NCBI GenBank assembly: GCA_029255685.2
Contig: CM055312.2
Span: forward strand, 16,826,649 to 16,890,648
Direction: 5' to 3'
Origin: Silene conica
Taxonomy: Eukaryota; Streptophyta; Magnoliopsida; Caryophyllales; Caryophyllaceae
DNA length: 64,000 bases
Positions 25,909 to 36,222 of this stretch are shown piece after piece. The notes beneath the pieces were generated by a model, which worked only from the letters and a program-made list of their open reading frames with translations, searched no databases and was not told the origin of the DNA. Positions within the stretch are counted from its first letter, which is position 1; every line of letters starts with the position of its first letter. Made by a program: the position numbers and the translations under genes.

Positions 25909-25910
<2 letters not shown>
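21975..25910 (-). mobile_element. RLE-type (R2/R4-like) non-LTR retrotransposon in a TTA microsatellite
   Basis: A minus-strand element of about 3.9 kb whose both ends touch TTA repeats (21919-21974, 25911-25953). It has a leader of about 735 bp with a TC run near 25881-25896, one long coding region (22010-25175), and a 3' UTR of only about 35 bp that runs into the microsatellite without a poly-A tail. The domain order (N-terminal zinc fingers, RT, C-terminal CCHC and endonuclease-like block, no N-terminal APE) is that of R2/R4-type elements, not L1. Confidence 0.7.
22010..25175 (-). pseudogene. Single ORF of the RLE-type element: zinc fingers, RT, CCHC, RLE-like domain
   Basis: The ATG at 25175 begins MTNVEKYHC. 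A zinc-finger-like pattern C9-x7-C17-x15-H33-x4-H38 is followed by a C72-x2-C75 cluster with His/Cys at 79-87. The RT holds KSGGGIRPIAVG, LLVDFKNAFN (box A), QGDPLGPLLFSLVLH (box B) and WYLDDGTI (box C, near 23520). The C-terminal region (22010-22600) has C-x2-C-x11-H-x3-C (from CSACSRVF), then HRHNLVRD and RPSD followed by DVCVDLV, a PD-x(n)-D restriction-like endonuclease signature. The length is about 1054 residues. It is broken by one in-frame stop (24399-24401) and a one-base insertion just after the YLDD box (near 23510). Otherwise it is open over 3.1 kb, so decay is recent. Confidence 0.72.

Positions 25911-25953
<43 letters not shown>
25911..25953. repeat. TTA microsatellite between the RLE element and LINE-B
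   Basis: TTA repeats at the 5' end of the minus-strand RLE element and directly before the 5' end of LINE-B. Confidence 0.93.
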
Positions 25954-25955
<2 letters not shown>

Positions 25956-26029
25956 TATCTAATCTTATTAACTAGGATGAGAGAGAAAGTTAGTGAGAAG
26001 ATTCTCTAAAATTTGGATTCTGAATTGCA

Positions 26030-27306
26030 ATGACAAGGAAGAAGACTAATACTCATTTTAATTCGACTACGACTAACAAAAATAATAATAATTCTTCAAC
26101 TAATAATGCTAGTACTAGTAAGTCTACTAATCAAAAAATCCTATTCCTAGTAACAATAAACATGTTCCAAAAAGTCCGTCTGATATTGTAGCTGAAGGAA
26201 TTGCGACTGCACAATCTGAAATTGAACACTTAATGATGGCGAATTCTTTATCTGGCTTGGCTGCAGGACTAGTCTTATCTGATGATCCAAATGATTGGCA
26301 GGAAGTGAGTAGATCAGGACTTCCGCCAATTGCTGAGAAAGTGGGTGCGAAAGTGATTCTGAAGTTAACGGAGGAAGATGTGAAGGACGAAATTGAGTAC
26401 TGACAGATAGCTCTATATGGCTATGTCATGGGGGTCAATCCTCCTTGGGAAGTGCTTGAAGGATATCTCAAGAGGATCTGGAGTGCCTATGACATTGAGC
26501 AAATTTCGTTTCTTCCAAATGGCTTATTTGTTGTAAGGTTTAATAAGGAGGGACATTTAAAATTGGTTTTGGATAATATTTTATTGCATTTTGATGGTAA
26601 ACCTATTATTCTGAAACAATAAGATCCTCATGTTAGAATTGCGAAAGAGTCTGTTTAAAAGGTTCCTATCTGGATTAAATTGTTGGGATTGGATTTGAAA
26701 TTCTGGGGACTTAAATGTTTGGAAAAAATAGCTGGCTTGGTAGGGAAATTTCTGCGGATTGATGATACTACTCTAACTAAGAAGCTTTTGGGTTTTGCCC
26801 GGATATTAGTTGAAGTTGAATTAGATCAGATTTTCCCTAATCAGATTATGTTTGAAGATGAATTGGGCATTGAAGTTACAGTAATGGTTGGATATGATTG
26901 GCTTCCCATTACGTGTAAGAAATGCCATGGAATTGGTCACTTAACTGAGAAGTGTAAACGGAAACCGGTAGGAAGGAATGTGCAGAAAGGAAAGAAAGTA
27001 TGGCTGCCCAAACCACAGGTTGCTCCTACTTTAGATCCTCCAGAGTTCCCACCCTTACCTGGTAGTTCTGAAATACCTGTTATTGTGAATGCCACTCCTC
27101 AGATTACTCCAGCTCCTAATATTCCTGGTACTGCTTATACCCTTGCTAGGGTGATTAACAGGCTTACTAGGAATGAGACTAGGGGTATGGAAGGAAGAGA
27201 AGGAGATTTTACTACGAACTTTAGTGCAGTTCTTGCAACAGTATCCAGTAGTGCTGAAATGGTTGATAAAGGGGGTGGTGGCATGATGTCCCCCCCAAAT
27301 GATTAA
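26030..27306 (+). pseudogene. LINE-B ORF1 (DUF4283-like domain and zinc knuckle)
   Basis: The ATG at 26030 begins MTRKKTNTHFN, but the frame is lost early. The recognisable part starts near 26428 (GVNPPWEVLEGYLKRIWSAY), the DUF4283-type RNA-binding N-domain of plant LINE ORF1 proteins. In-frame stops occur at 26620-26622 and about 26656. A CCHC knuckle CKKCHGIGHLTEKC follows, then a proline-rich tail. The stop TAA at 27304-27306 overlaps the ORF2 ATG (27299) by 8 nt. It acts as the RNA-binding chaperone in intact relatives. Confidence 0.8.
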
Positions 27307-30300
27307 GGTAGGGATGTGGAATGTTAGGGACATGAATAGCATTAATAAACAAAAAGATGTTAAGTGGTTCATTTATCAACATGATGTGGATCTATTTGGG
27401 CTCCTTGAGACTAGGGTCAAATCTAGGTCTCTAAAAAAAGTAACTAGTAATGTCTGTTATGGATGGAAGTATTTTACTAATATTAATAAGCACCCAGGAG
27501 GGAGAGTTTGGATAATGTGGAAGGAAAATAAAGTGGAGGTGGAGGTTCTTGATATGGATGCTCAGTTTGTCCATGTTAAAGTTAAAATTCTAGCCACAAA
27601 TCAGGCGTTTTTTGCTACTTTTGTTTATGCTTATAATAAACTGAAAGAGAGGGTCTCTTTATGGAATGCTTTGAAGAGTAGGAATCTAAACAGGCCTTGG
27701 ATTGTCTTAGGTGACTTTAATAATGTTATGTTTGCTAATGAGAGGAATGGGAAAGGTGTGATGGATGATGAAATGCAACCTTTTTAGGATATGGTGGGTA
27801 ATTGTAATTTGCAAGATATGAAGACTAGTGGAGCGTTTTTCACTTGGAATAATAAACAATCAAGTGATACTCGTGTGTTTAGTAGAATTGACAGAGTGTT
27901 GGTTAATAGTCAGTGGGATAGAATGTGGCCAAATTGGAATGCTCATTTCTTACCAGAAGGTTACTTTGACCATTGTCCCTGTATCATCACTCAAGGGCTG
28001 CCTCTAGATAAACAGAAGAGGCCATTTAAGTTCTTTAATATGTGGACAAAAGTTGATGATTTTCAAGAGTGTGTGTTCTGTCTGGAACTCCCCCTATGTA
28101 TGGTACAACTATGTTTCAATTGGTTAGGAGACTGAAGTTGTTCAAACCTTTATTGAAGAGGCTGAATAGGAGTCTTTTTAATGATATTGAGAGGAATGCA
28201 GATGTTGCATACTCACTTCTCATTGACTGCCAGCTTGAGTTGCAGAACGATTGTACAAACACTTCTCTTATGGATGTTGAGAAACAACTTAGAGAGTCTT
28301 ACCAATTATTTGCTAATTCCAGGGATGATTTTTTGATGCAAAAGGCAAAATGTGAGTGGGCAAAGGAGGGGATGCTAATACTGCAATTTTTCATAAAGCT
28401 ATTAGGCAACGGCAAGTTCATATTAAGGTAATACAGATTGAAAATTGTCGAGGGAGCATAGTAAAGGATCCAAGAGCTATTTCTGAGGCCTTCATTGAAT
28501 ATTATGAGGAATTGCTGGGTACTAGTAATAACCCTACTAGTTTTTCTCCGACTATTTCTAGGCATGGTCAGTTGGTGAGACAAGAAGATTGGGAGAACTT
28601 GTGCAGTATTCCTACAACAGATGAAATTAAGCAGGTAGTCTATTTTATTCCAGATGACAAAAGTCCTAGACCAGATGGATATACTAGCTGTTTTTTCAAA
28701 GCTAGCTGGAATAGAATTGGGAATGATGTCTGCCAAGCTGTGTGTGATTTTTTTCAATCAAGGAAGCTATTAAAGCAGATAAACTGTACAACTCTGGTTT
28801 TAATACCAAAAATGGAGCAGCCTCAGTCTGTCAAGGATTTCCGCCCTATTGCCTGTTGCGATACAATTTACAAGATTATATCAAAACTTCTTTGTAACAG
28901 ACGTAGAACTTGTTTGCCATACTTAATCAATCCTGCACAGAGTGCTTTTATTCAGGGGCGGAGTATTCTTGGCAATATTCTCATTAGTCAAGATTTGGTG
29001 CGGTTATATAAGAGGAGTGGTGCTTCTCCTCGTTGCATGATGAAAATTGATTTGAGGAAAGCCTATGATCAATTGAGTGGGTGTTTGTGGAACAAATGTT
29101 AAGATGCCTTGAGTTCCCTCCAAAATTTGTCCAGATGGTGATGGCGTGCATAAGAACCACCTCTTTTCAATTGGGTTAAATGGTAATATTCATAGGTTCT
29201 TTAAAGGGGCAAAAGGATTGAGGCAAGGAGACCCTATTTACCCTTTACTCTTTACGATATGCATGGAATATTTGAGCAGATTCTTGAGTCTAGTGGGGGA
29301 TAGACCTAGCTTTCACTATCATCCTCTTTGCAAAACTCTGAAGATGACCCATTTGATATTTGCGGATGACCTTTTACTTTTTTGTAAGGGTGATGTGACT
29401 TCAATTTGCCTATTGTTGGAAGTGTTCAATAAGTTTACTCTTGCCTCTGGTTTCCATATCAATTAGGAGAAATCAGATTTCTATCATAATGGCATGAGGG
29501 ATTCTGTGGTTACTCAGATTTTGCAAGGTACTGGTTCATAAAAGGATCTTTACCTTTTAAATATTTGGGGGTCAAGATATCTCACAAAAGGCTTGGTCAG
29601 AATGATTGTAAGGTTTTGGTGGACAAGATGGTGAATAGAATTCGAGGATGGAATAGTAGGAAGATTTCATACTCAGGATGGAAGACTGGTGCTAGTGAAA
29701 TCTGTCTTAGCAACCATTCACACTTACTGGGCTCAAATCTTTGTCCTGCCAGTGGCTATTATGGATAGAATCATAGCTCTTTGTAGGAATTTTCTTTGGG
29801 AAGGGAGTTATAAGTACTCTAAAGCCCCTGTAGTCTCTTGGTTTGTTCTGTGTACTTGTAAGCAGAATGGTGGTCTGGGGATAATTGATAGTAGGAGTTG
29901 GAATATTGCAGCAATAGGCAAACTGGTTTGGTGGATAGCCACTAAAAAGGATCATCTATGGATTCAATGGATAGACTGCATCTATTTGAAAGGGCAAAAT
30001 TGGATGGATTATGAGCCTTCTATTCACAGTTCTTGGGCTTGGAGGAAGATTTGCTCTGTGAAAAATCAGTTCAAAACTGGATATACCAATGGTTTATGGA
30101 GGGGCAGTGGGGTAGATTATACCATTGCTGGTGGATATAATTGGCTGGTGCACTCTACTGTACATAAAACTATTTGGTATCAGCTGGTTTGGAATAGGTT
30201 TAATGTTCCAAAATGGGAGTTTATCATGTGGCTTATAGTTCAACAAAGGCTACTGACTTTGGATCGTTTGAACAAGATGGGTGTAGTGGTGCCTACTGCG

Positions 30301-30672
30301 TGTTATTACTGTGGTGCGGCTGATGAAACCCATCAACATCTCTTTTACTCTTGTGTCTATGCAAAATTATGCTACCAAGCACTTGAAGAATAGGTGAAAG
30401 TTTTTGTCCAGAGTTCGGATGATTGCTTGAAGGTGTTCCGAATGCGCAGGATCTCCATGTTGCAAAGACAAATTATTGGAGCAGCTGTGGTGGGAATGCA
30501 TTATTGGATATGGAGAAATAGGAATATTTGTGGGCTCGAGGGTGCTGTTATGATGCCTAGAAGGGTAGTTCAACATATTATGCTTGAATGTAAGAGAAGT
30601 TTTCAGCAGAGGTTTCAAAGAACAATGAGCAGGATAGATATGGAATGGTGCCAGGAAATGCATCTCAAATAG
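27299..30672 (+). pseudogene. LINE-B ORF2 (APE endonuclease, RT, zf-RVT)
   Basis: Starts MIKVGMWNVRDMNS. Endonuclease blocks VDLFGLLETRVKS, WIVLGDFNNV and RIDRVLVNSQWD are visible. RT blocks include KSPRPDGYTS, FRPIACCDTIYKI, AFIQGRSILGNILI, KIDLRKAYD, LRQGDPIYPLLF and FADDLLLF. A zf-RVT cluster (CYYCGAADETHQHLFYSC) follows, with the end at 30672. The product is split by stops (for example 27785-27787) and at least five frame changes between 28070 and 29690. No RNase H domain is present. It cannot be active. Confidence 0.85.
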
Positions 30673-30796
30673 GTTGGGTTGTATACTGGTTTTTTTGTCT
30701 TGATGTAATAGTCTAAAGGAAAGGTTGTAATTGCTACAAAGGCTTTTGTCTTTGTATGGTTTTAATGATAATTCTTACATTTAACCAAAAAAAAAC

Positions 30797-30830
<34 letters not shown>

Positions 30831-30838
30831 GTTATTAT
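30797..30838. repeat. TTA microsatellite right of LINE-B
   Basis: TTA/TCA repeats that continue into sequence matching, inverted, the flank of the left-copy microsatellite near 480-518. They mark the return to the TIR element. Confidence 0.9.
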
Positions 30839-31473
30839 CATCATCCAAGAGAAGACATTGATAAAAAAAAAATAGTCTAAAACACAAGGTAATATAAAAT
30901 ATTTTCCACTTTACATACAATGGTTTGTTCATAATTCATACATTATACTACAATTGCATTACGATGAAAAACAATCCAGATATTACATTTTTTTCTAACC
31001 ATTTATTTACATATTATCATAATCCTTATCTACTTCACCTTCATTATCAATATCATTGTCGACAAAGAATCTATAGCCTCACCAAATATTTTTGACTATG
31101 TTGCTTCGTACCTTATACATGGCCTTTTTTCGCTTTTTATCAAACATGCCCGAATCTAATGTTCCTTAAATGTTCACATCATGTTGTATAATAGGTATTC
31201 CAAGAGTGTGCATTCTTATAAATTTATGAAATGTGAATGTAGAAACAATGATCGACATTTAATACTTATACTAGTGTTACACCTGTGAAAAATCATGGGG
31301 TTGTATACATTTTTTTAAAAGAAGACGACAAATTATGGTTATTATATAATCAAAATTTTTATTTATTAAACATGTCTACTTTTTTAAATAAAAAATATAA
31401 TATAAATATCTCTCGCTATATATATATTTATTAAATTATATAAAATGACATTTCAAGAAACTATTGATAATGT
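30839..31473. other. TIR element internal sequence with a decayed minus-strand reading frame
   Basis: 30839-31010 is an inverted copy of 360-520. Beyond that the two copies diverge. Minus-strand reading at about 31010-31180 gives a short basic then acidic stretch (MFDKKRKKAMYKVRSN, one stop, then DNDIDNEGEVDKDYDNM) that could be the C-terminus of a lost element protein. This is speculative. Confidence 0.4.
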
Positions 31474-31488
31474 AGAATAAGATAACAT
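31474..31488. repeat. LINE-C target-site duplication, left copy
   Basis: AGAATAAGATAACAT, an exact match to 36208-36222. Confidence 0.95.
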
Positions 31489-31561
31489 TATCTGAAAACA
31501 TGAGAGAGAAAATATCTGAAATATCTGAAAAGCTCTGAAATTCATACCCTAGGTTTCAGTG

Positions 31562-32809
31562 ATGACGGCCGCTAAAATCAATCAATCTAGTAATAATAAT
31601 CGATTTTCACCATTAAATTCTACAGTTCATGATAATATCCGTGCTAGTAAACAAGCTGTTATTAGTTTTAATGCTGGAATTTCTATTTTGGTACCATCTT
31701 CAAATGATACAGGGAAAACGCGTGATATGAGGGATATTCAAGGGATTCCCACTTTGAACCTTCAGGAAGATGATGGTGGTCCAGGATGGAGCATAAGGCA
31801 GGGAGGAAGAGATATACCAGTTCTGGAAACTATTGCAGAAGATGAGATGCCAACTGGTATGCTTCAATTCTCTGCTGAAGATATTGAGCCTGAGGTAGAA
31901 TTCTAGTCTAATTCTATTATATGCTATGTGTTGGGTGCCAATCCACCTTGGGATGTGATGGAGGACTATATTTACTGTGAATGGGGTCATTTTGGAGTCG
32001 AAAGGGTCTCGTCCCTTGATAATGGTGTTTATCTTGTTCACTTTGAGACCATGGGGGGCAGGGAGGACCTGTTACAGGCTGGGTACTACATGTTTGAGAA
32101 CAAACCTGTTGTAGTGAAACCCTGGGCTATGGATATGGAATTGGTTAAAAGTCCAGTTGATGTAGTCCCAGTATGGATCAGAATGTATGGAATTCCTCTC
32201 AAATGCTGGGGGAAATGTCTGCCTAGGATTGCTGAACTAGTGGGTCAGGTGGTAAAACTGGATAAGAATACACAGGATAAGGTCAGATTGAATTATGTTA
32301 GAGTCATGGTTGAACTGCAGATGGACCAGGAACTTGTGAGACAAGTTCAGTTTATGGATGAGAAGGGGATTGTTAACACAGTAAGGATAGAGTATGAGTG
32401 GAAACCAGTCTCATGTACTCATTGTAAGGGTATGGGACACTCAATGGAGAATTGTAGGAAGAGGGTGAAACCTGTTATGAAGAAAGGAGTGCCTGCACCT
32501 AAACCAATGCCTCCCTTGGATAAACAGAAGGTGTGGAAACCAGTTCAGAAACTTACAGAACCAGTACAGGTGGTTACTCCTCCAAATTTGACTATGCCAA
32601 ACTTTCCTCCTTTAGGAGAGGGTAGGAGCCAAGCTACGCCAGCAAAACAAGCTTTAAAGTTGAATAGACATGAAGGGATAGTTGGAGTTAGGCTGTCTGG
32701 GAAGTTTAGCAAGTATACTTTCATGGATGCTGCTACTAATTTTGCTACTACTTCAGATGGTGGAATTGAGAATGGGAAGGACCCTCCAAATATAAATAGT
32801 GATGCATAG
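31562..32809 (+). pseudogene. LINE-C ORF1 (DUF4283-like domain and zinc knuckle), one in-frame stop
   Basis: About 415 codons in one frame with a single TAG at 31904-31906. The N-terminal 110 residues are polar and probably disordered. Residues from about 120 show ANPPWDVMEDYIYCEWGHFG and VPVWIRMYGIPLKCW, typical of the DUF4283 region. The CCHC knuckle is CTHCKGMGHSMENC (C-x2-C-x4-H-x4-C), followed by a basic, proline-rich tail. In relatives it coats the LINE RNA. Its stop overlaps the ORF2 start by 8 nt. Confidence 0.87.
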
Positions 32810-35800
32810 CATAGGTTTTTGGAATGTCAGGGGTCTCAATGACCTGAATAAGCAAAGAACAGTGAAGTGGTTCTTGAATAATAATAATGTGGGTTTGTTT
32901 GGTCTTTTGGAAACAAAAATAAAAGCTAGGAATCTGTTAAAAAGAAATACTTCTTTCTGTGATGGTTGGTGTCTCTCTACAAATAGTAGTTATCATCCAG
33001 GAGGTAGAGTATGGGTTTTGTGGCAACCTAATAAGTTTGATCTTGACTTTATTGAGTATAATGAGCAATTTATTCATATGGAGGTGATTTCTAGAATTGA
33101 TGGGAAGTGTTTCATGGTTACTATGATTTATGCCTTTAATGGTGCTAATGAGAGGTTGGAGCTTTGGAGAAGACTGAAGAGTATTGCAATGCAGTGTGAG
33201 CTACCTTGGCTTTGGTTAGGGGACTTTAACACTGTATTATCACCTGTTGAAAGACTTGGTGGGAATTCTACTGAGGCAGAAATGGAGCAGTTCCAGGATT
33301 GTGTGTCCATCTGTGGGATGGAGGATTTGGCAGCTAATGGGGCCCTATTCACCTGGTCTAATAAACATCAGCCTGGTGATAGGGTATATAGCAGATTGGA
33401 CAGAGCAATGGGAAACCAGGAGTGGTTCAGTGAATATAGGGACAGTATGGCTCATTTTCACCCAGATGGTATTTTTGACCACTGCCCCTGTACAATTATG
33501 GATAGAACAAGTGTAATGAATGGCAGGAAAAGCTTCAAATACTTCAATATGTGGGGTAGAGCAGATAACTTTTATGAGGTTGTCAGGCATGGTTGGAGTA
33601 AGGGATATAGAGGTACTAAGATGTTTGTAGTAGTGAAGAAATTAAAAGCTTTGAAACCAATGCTAAAGAGTCTGAATAAGGAGAATTTCTCTGATATTGA
33701 GAATAATACAAACCTGGTCAGTACACTGTTAGAACATATCCAGAGGAGACTTGTTGAGGATCCTGGGAATCTTGACCTTATTCAGCAGGAGTGGGCCACT
33801 AATCAGGATCTGAAGGAGTTAATTGCAGCTAGAGATAGCTTTCTCTTTCTTATGCAGAAAGCTAAGGTTCAGTGGTCCATAGGAGGTGACTTGAATACAT
33901 CTTATTTTCACCACGCTATCAGGAAAAGAACAATGGTTAATAAGGTGTTCTATATTGAGGATAGGCAAGGAAGGAAGTGTGTGGAAGGAGAACATATCCA
34001 AGCTGCCTTCTTGGATTACTATGAATATCTGCTAGGGACAAAGACTGATACTGTAGGTTTTGCTGAACATGTTGTTCAGAGGGGTTTATGCTGCACTGAT
34101 CAGCATTGGGATATTCTAAATTCTCCTGTAACCTATGATGAAATCAGGAATAGTATCTTTAGTATCCCTAAAGATAAATCTCCTGGGCCAGATGGATACA
34201 CTAGCCAGTTTTATAAAGATGCATGGGAGATTGTAGGAGATGAGGTATGTGCTGCAATTGGTAACTTCTTTGAGACAAGCCAGTTATTAACTCAAATTAA
34301 TGCTACTGTCATCACTTTGATTCCTAAGATTGATAGGCCTACTAGTGTGAGTCATTTTAGGCCTATATCGTGCTGTAATGTGATTTACAAAGCTATTTCT
34401 AAGATCTTATGCAATAGATTATCAAGGGTATTGCCTGATATCATTAATAAGTGTCAAGGAGCTTTTGTTAAAGGAAGGAGTATTCTTGAGAACATCCTAA
34501 TATGTCAAGATTTGGTTAGGCTGTATGGGAGGAGGCATGGTTCTGCTAGATGTATATTTAAGCTTGACCTTCAAAAAGCTTATGATTCTATTGAGTGGGT
34601 CTTTGTTGAGCAAATGTTAAAGGCTCTGAGGTTTCCCAGAGGGTTCATCCACTTGATAATGCAATGTATTACAACTACATCTTATTCTATCAATCTGAAT
34701 GGTGTCCAATTTGTTTTTTTTTGCTGGGAGAAGGGGGTTGAGGCAAGGGGATCCGATATCCCCTTTACTGTTCTGCATTTGTATGGAATACTTGTCTAGA
34801 ACTATGGACTATGCAGTGCTTAGATGGCATTTTAGATTTCACCCCCTATGTAAGAGTATGAAGTTAACTCATTTGTTATTTGCTGACGATTTGCTTATGT
34901 TTAGCAAAGGGGATACTCAATCAATAATGCTGATATTGAGGGTTCTAGCTACTTTTTCTGCTACTTCTGGTTTAAAAGTGAATGCTTCGAAGTCTGAGGT
35001 GGTTTTTAATAGAGTTGCAGAGCAAGTTAAGCAAGATATTATTTATATATCAGGCTTTAAGGAAGGATGTTTGCCCTTTAAATACTTGGGAGTTCCCATT
35101 CAGCCTGGAAGATTGAAAAGAGCAGACTGTCATATTCTGGTTGAGAAGGTTGTGGCTAGAGTTAGAAGCATTGGAGCTAAGAAACTGAGTTATGCTGGTA
35201 GAGTTGTACTCATTAATTCAGTTTTGAATACTCTTCATACCTATTGGGCCTCTATTTTCCTTATTCCAAAGGGTGTTATAAACAGAATTGTAGCTGTCTG
35301 CAGGAACTTTCTTTGGAGTGGTGAAACTGAGTATGCTAGAGTGCCTATGGTGGCTTGGGATAGAGTGTGTTGTACTAAGAAGGAAGGTGGTCTGGGAATT
35401 GTGAATGCTGGTGTGTGGAATAAGGCTAGTATTGCAAAGCTAGTCCATTGGTTACATATTAAAGCTGATAGATTATGGGTCTTGTGGATTGATCATATAT
35501 ATTTAAAGGGGATTCCATGGACTGATTACAATCCTCCTTCTGATGTGAATTGGAATTGGAGGAATATATGTAAGGTAAGGGACTTGGTTAGTGCAGGTTA
35601 TCAAGGAGGTCATTGGATGGGTGGTAGTTTTACTATCCAGGGAGTTTATAGGTGGTTGCAGGGCTCACACACCCATGTACAGTGGTGTAAGGAAGTATGG
35701 GATAGCTGGGTTCTCCCAAAGCATTCTGTTATTGGCTGGCTTATTGAAAGGGAGGCTCTGAATACTAGAAGCAAAATGAAAAGACTTGGTGTTTGTGAGT

Positions 35801-36156
35801 CAGATCAGTGTGTGTTATGTGAAGATCATGAGGAAACCCATGAACACATGTTTGTAAATTGCAGGTACAGTGCTCAAGTCATTACTGGAGTGGAGAGAAT
35901 ATTTCTGTTGCATTCCCAGACTGGCTATGGGCAGCAATCCAGAATTCAAAAGAAAGTAAGGAGGGTTCTGAAATTGGCAACAAGATATTTTTTATGGCAA
36001 GAACGAAACAAATGCAGGCTTGAAGGAGTTTTAAGAAGACCAAATGTTGTTATTAAGGTTATTCATAATCAAGTTGTATGTCGATTAAAGCATGTAATGA
36101 GTGACACAGATAGAAGGCTAGAGGAGCAATGGTGCAAGGACATTCTTAATATTTGA
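32802..36156 (+). pseudogene. LINE-C ORF2 (APE endonuclease, RT, zf-RVT), one frameshift
   Basis: About 1118 codons starting at the ATG at 32802. Endonuclease blocks: IGFWNVRGLNDLNKQ, GLFGLLETKIK, WLWLGDFNTVLS, YSRLDRAMGN and FDHCPC. RT blocks: KSPGPDGYTS, FRPISCCNVIYKAISKILC, GAFVKGRSILENI, KLDLQKAYDSIEW, GLRQGDPISPLLF and the catalytic FADDLLMF. The zf-RVT cluster CVLCEDHEETHEHMFVNC is near 35810-35860. The frame changes once, in a run of nine T (34714-34722) just before the QGDP block. No RNase H follows. The lone homopolymer frameshift could also be a sequencing error. Confidence 0.9.
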
Positions 36157-36207
36157 TGTAATGTGCTAATGGATTAATGATAAAAAGCTTACATTTTACC
36201 AAAAAAA

Positions 36208-36222
36208 AGAATAAGATAACAT
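36208..36222. repeat. LINE-C target-site duplication, right copy
   Basis: AGAATAAGATAACAT, the exact partner of 31474-31488. Confidence 0.95.

Larger units (their letters stand above)
25954..30795 (+). mobile_element. L1-type LINE-B, near full length but decayed
   Basis: Begins after the TTA repeats with a leader containing ATGAGAGAGAAA and ends ACATTTAACC plus a short poly-A (30787-30795) followed again by TTA repeats. The 3' end matches that of LINE-C (CTTACATTTTACC plus A), so the two are one family. Both ORFs are heavily interrupted. Confidence 0.82.
31489..36207 (+). mobile_element. L1-type LINE-C, full length with perfect 15-bp target duplication
   Basis: The 4.7-kb element is flanked by AGAATAAGATAACAT on both sides. 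It has a short leader, ORF1 (31562-32809), ORF2 (32802-36156) and a 3' end of about 45 bp with a poly-A of eight. One stop and one frameshift are the only evident lesions, so it inserted recently. It lies in the AT-rich part of the TIR element. Confidence 0.93.
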
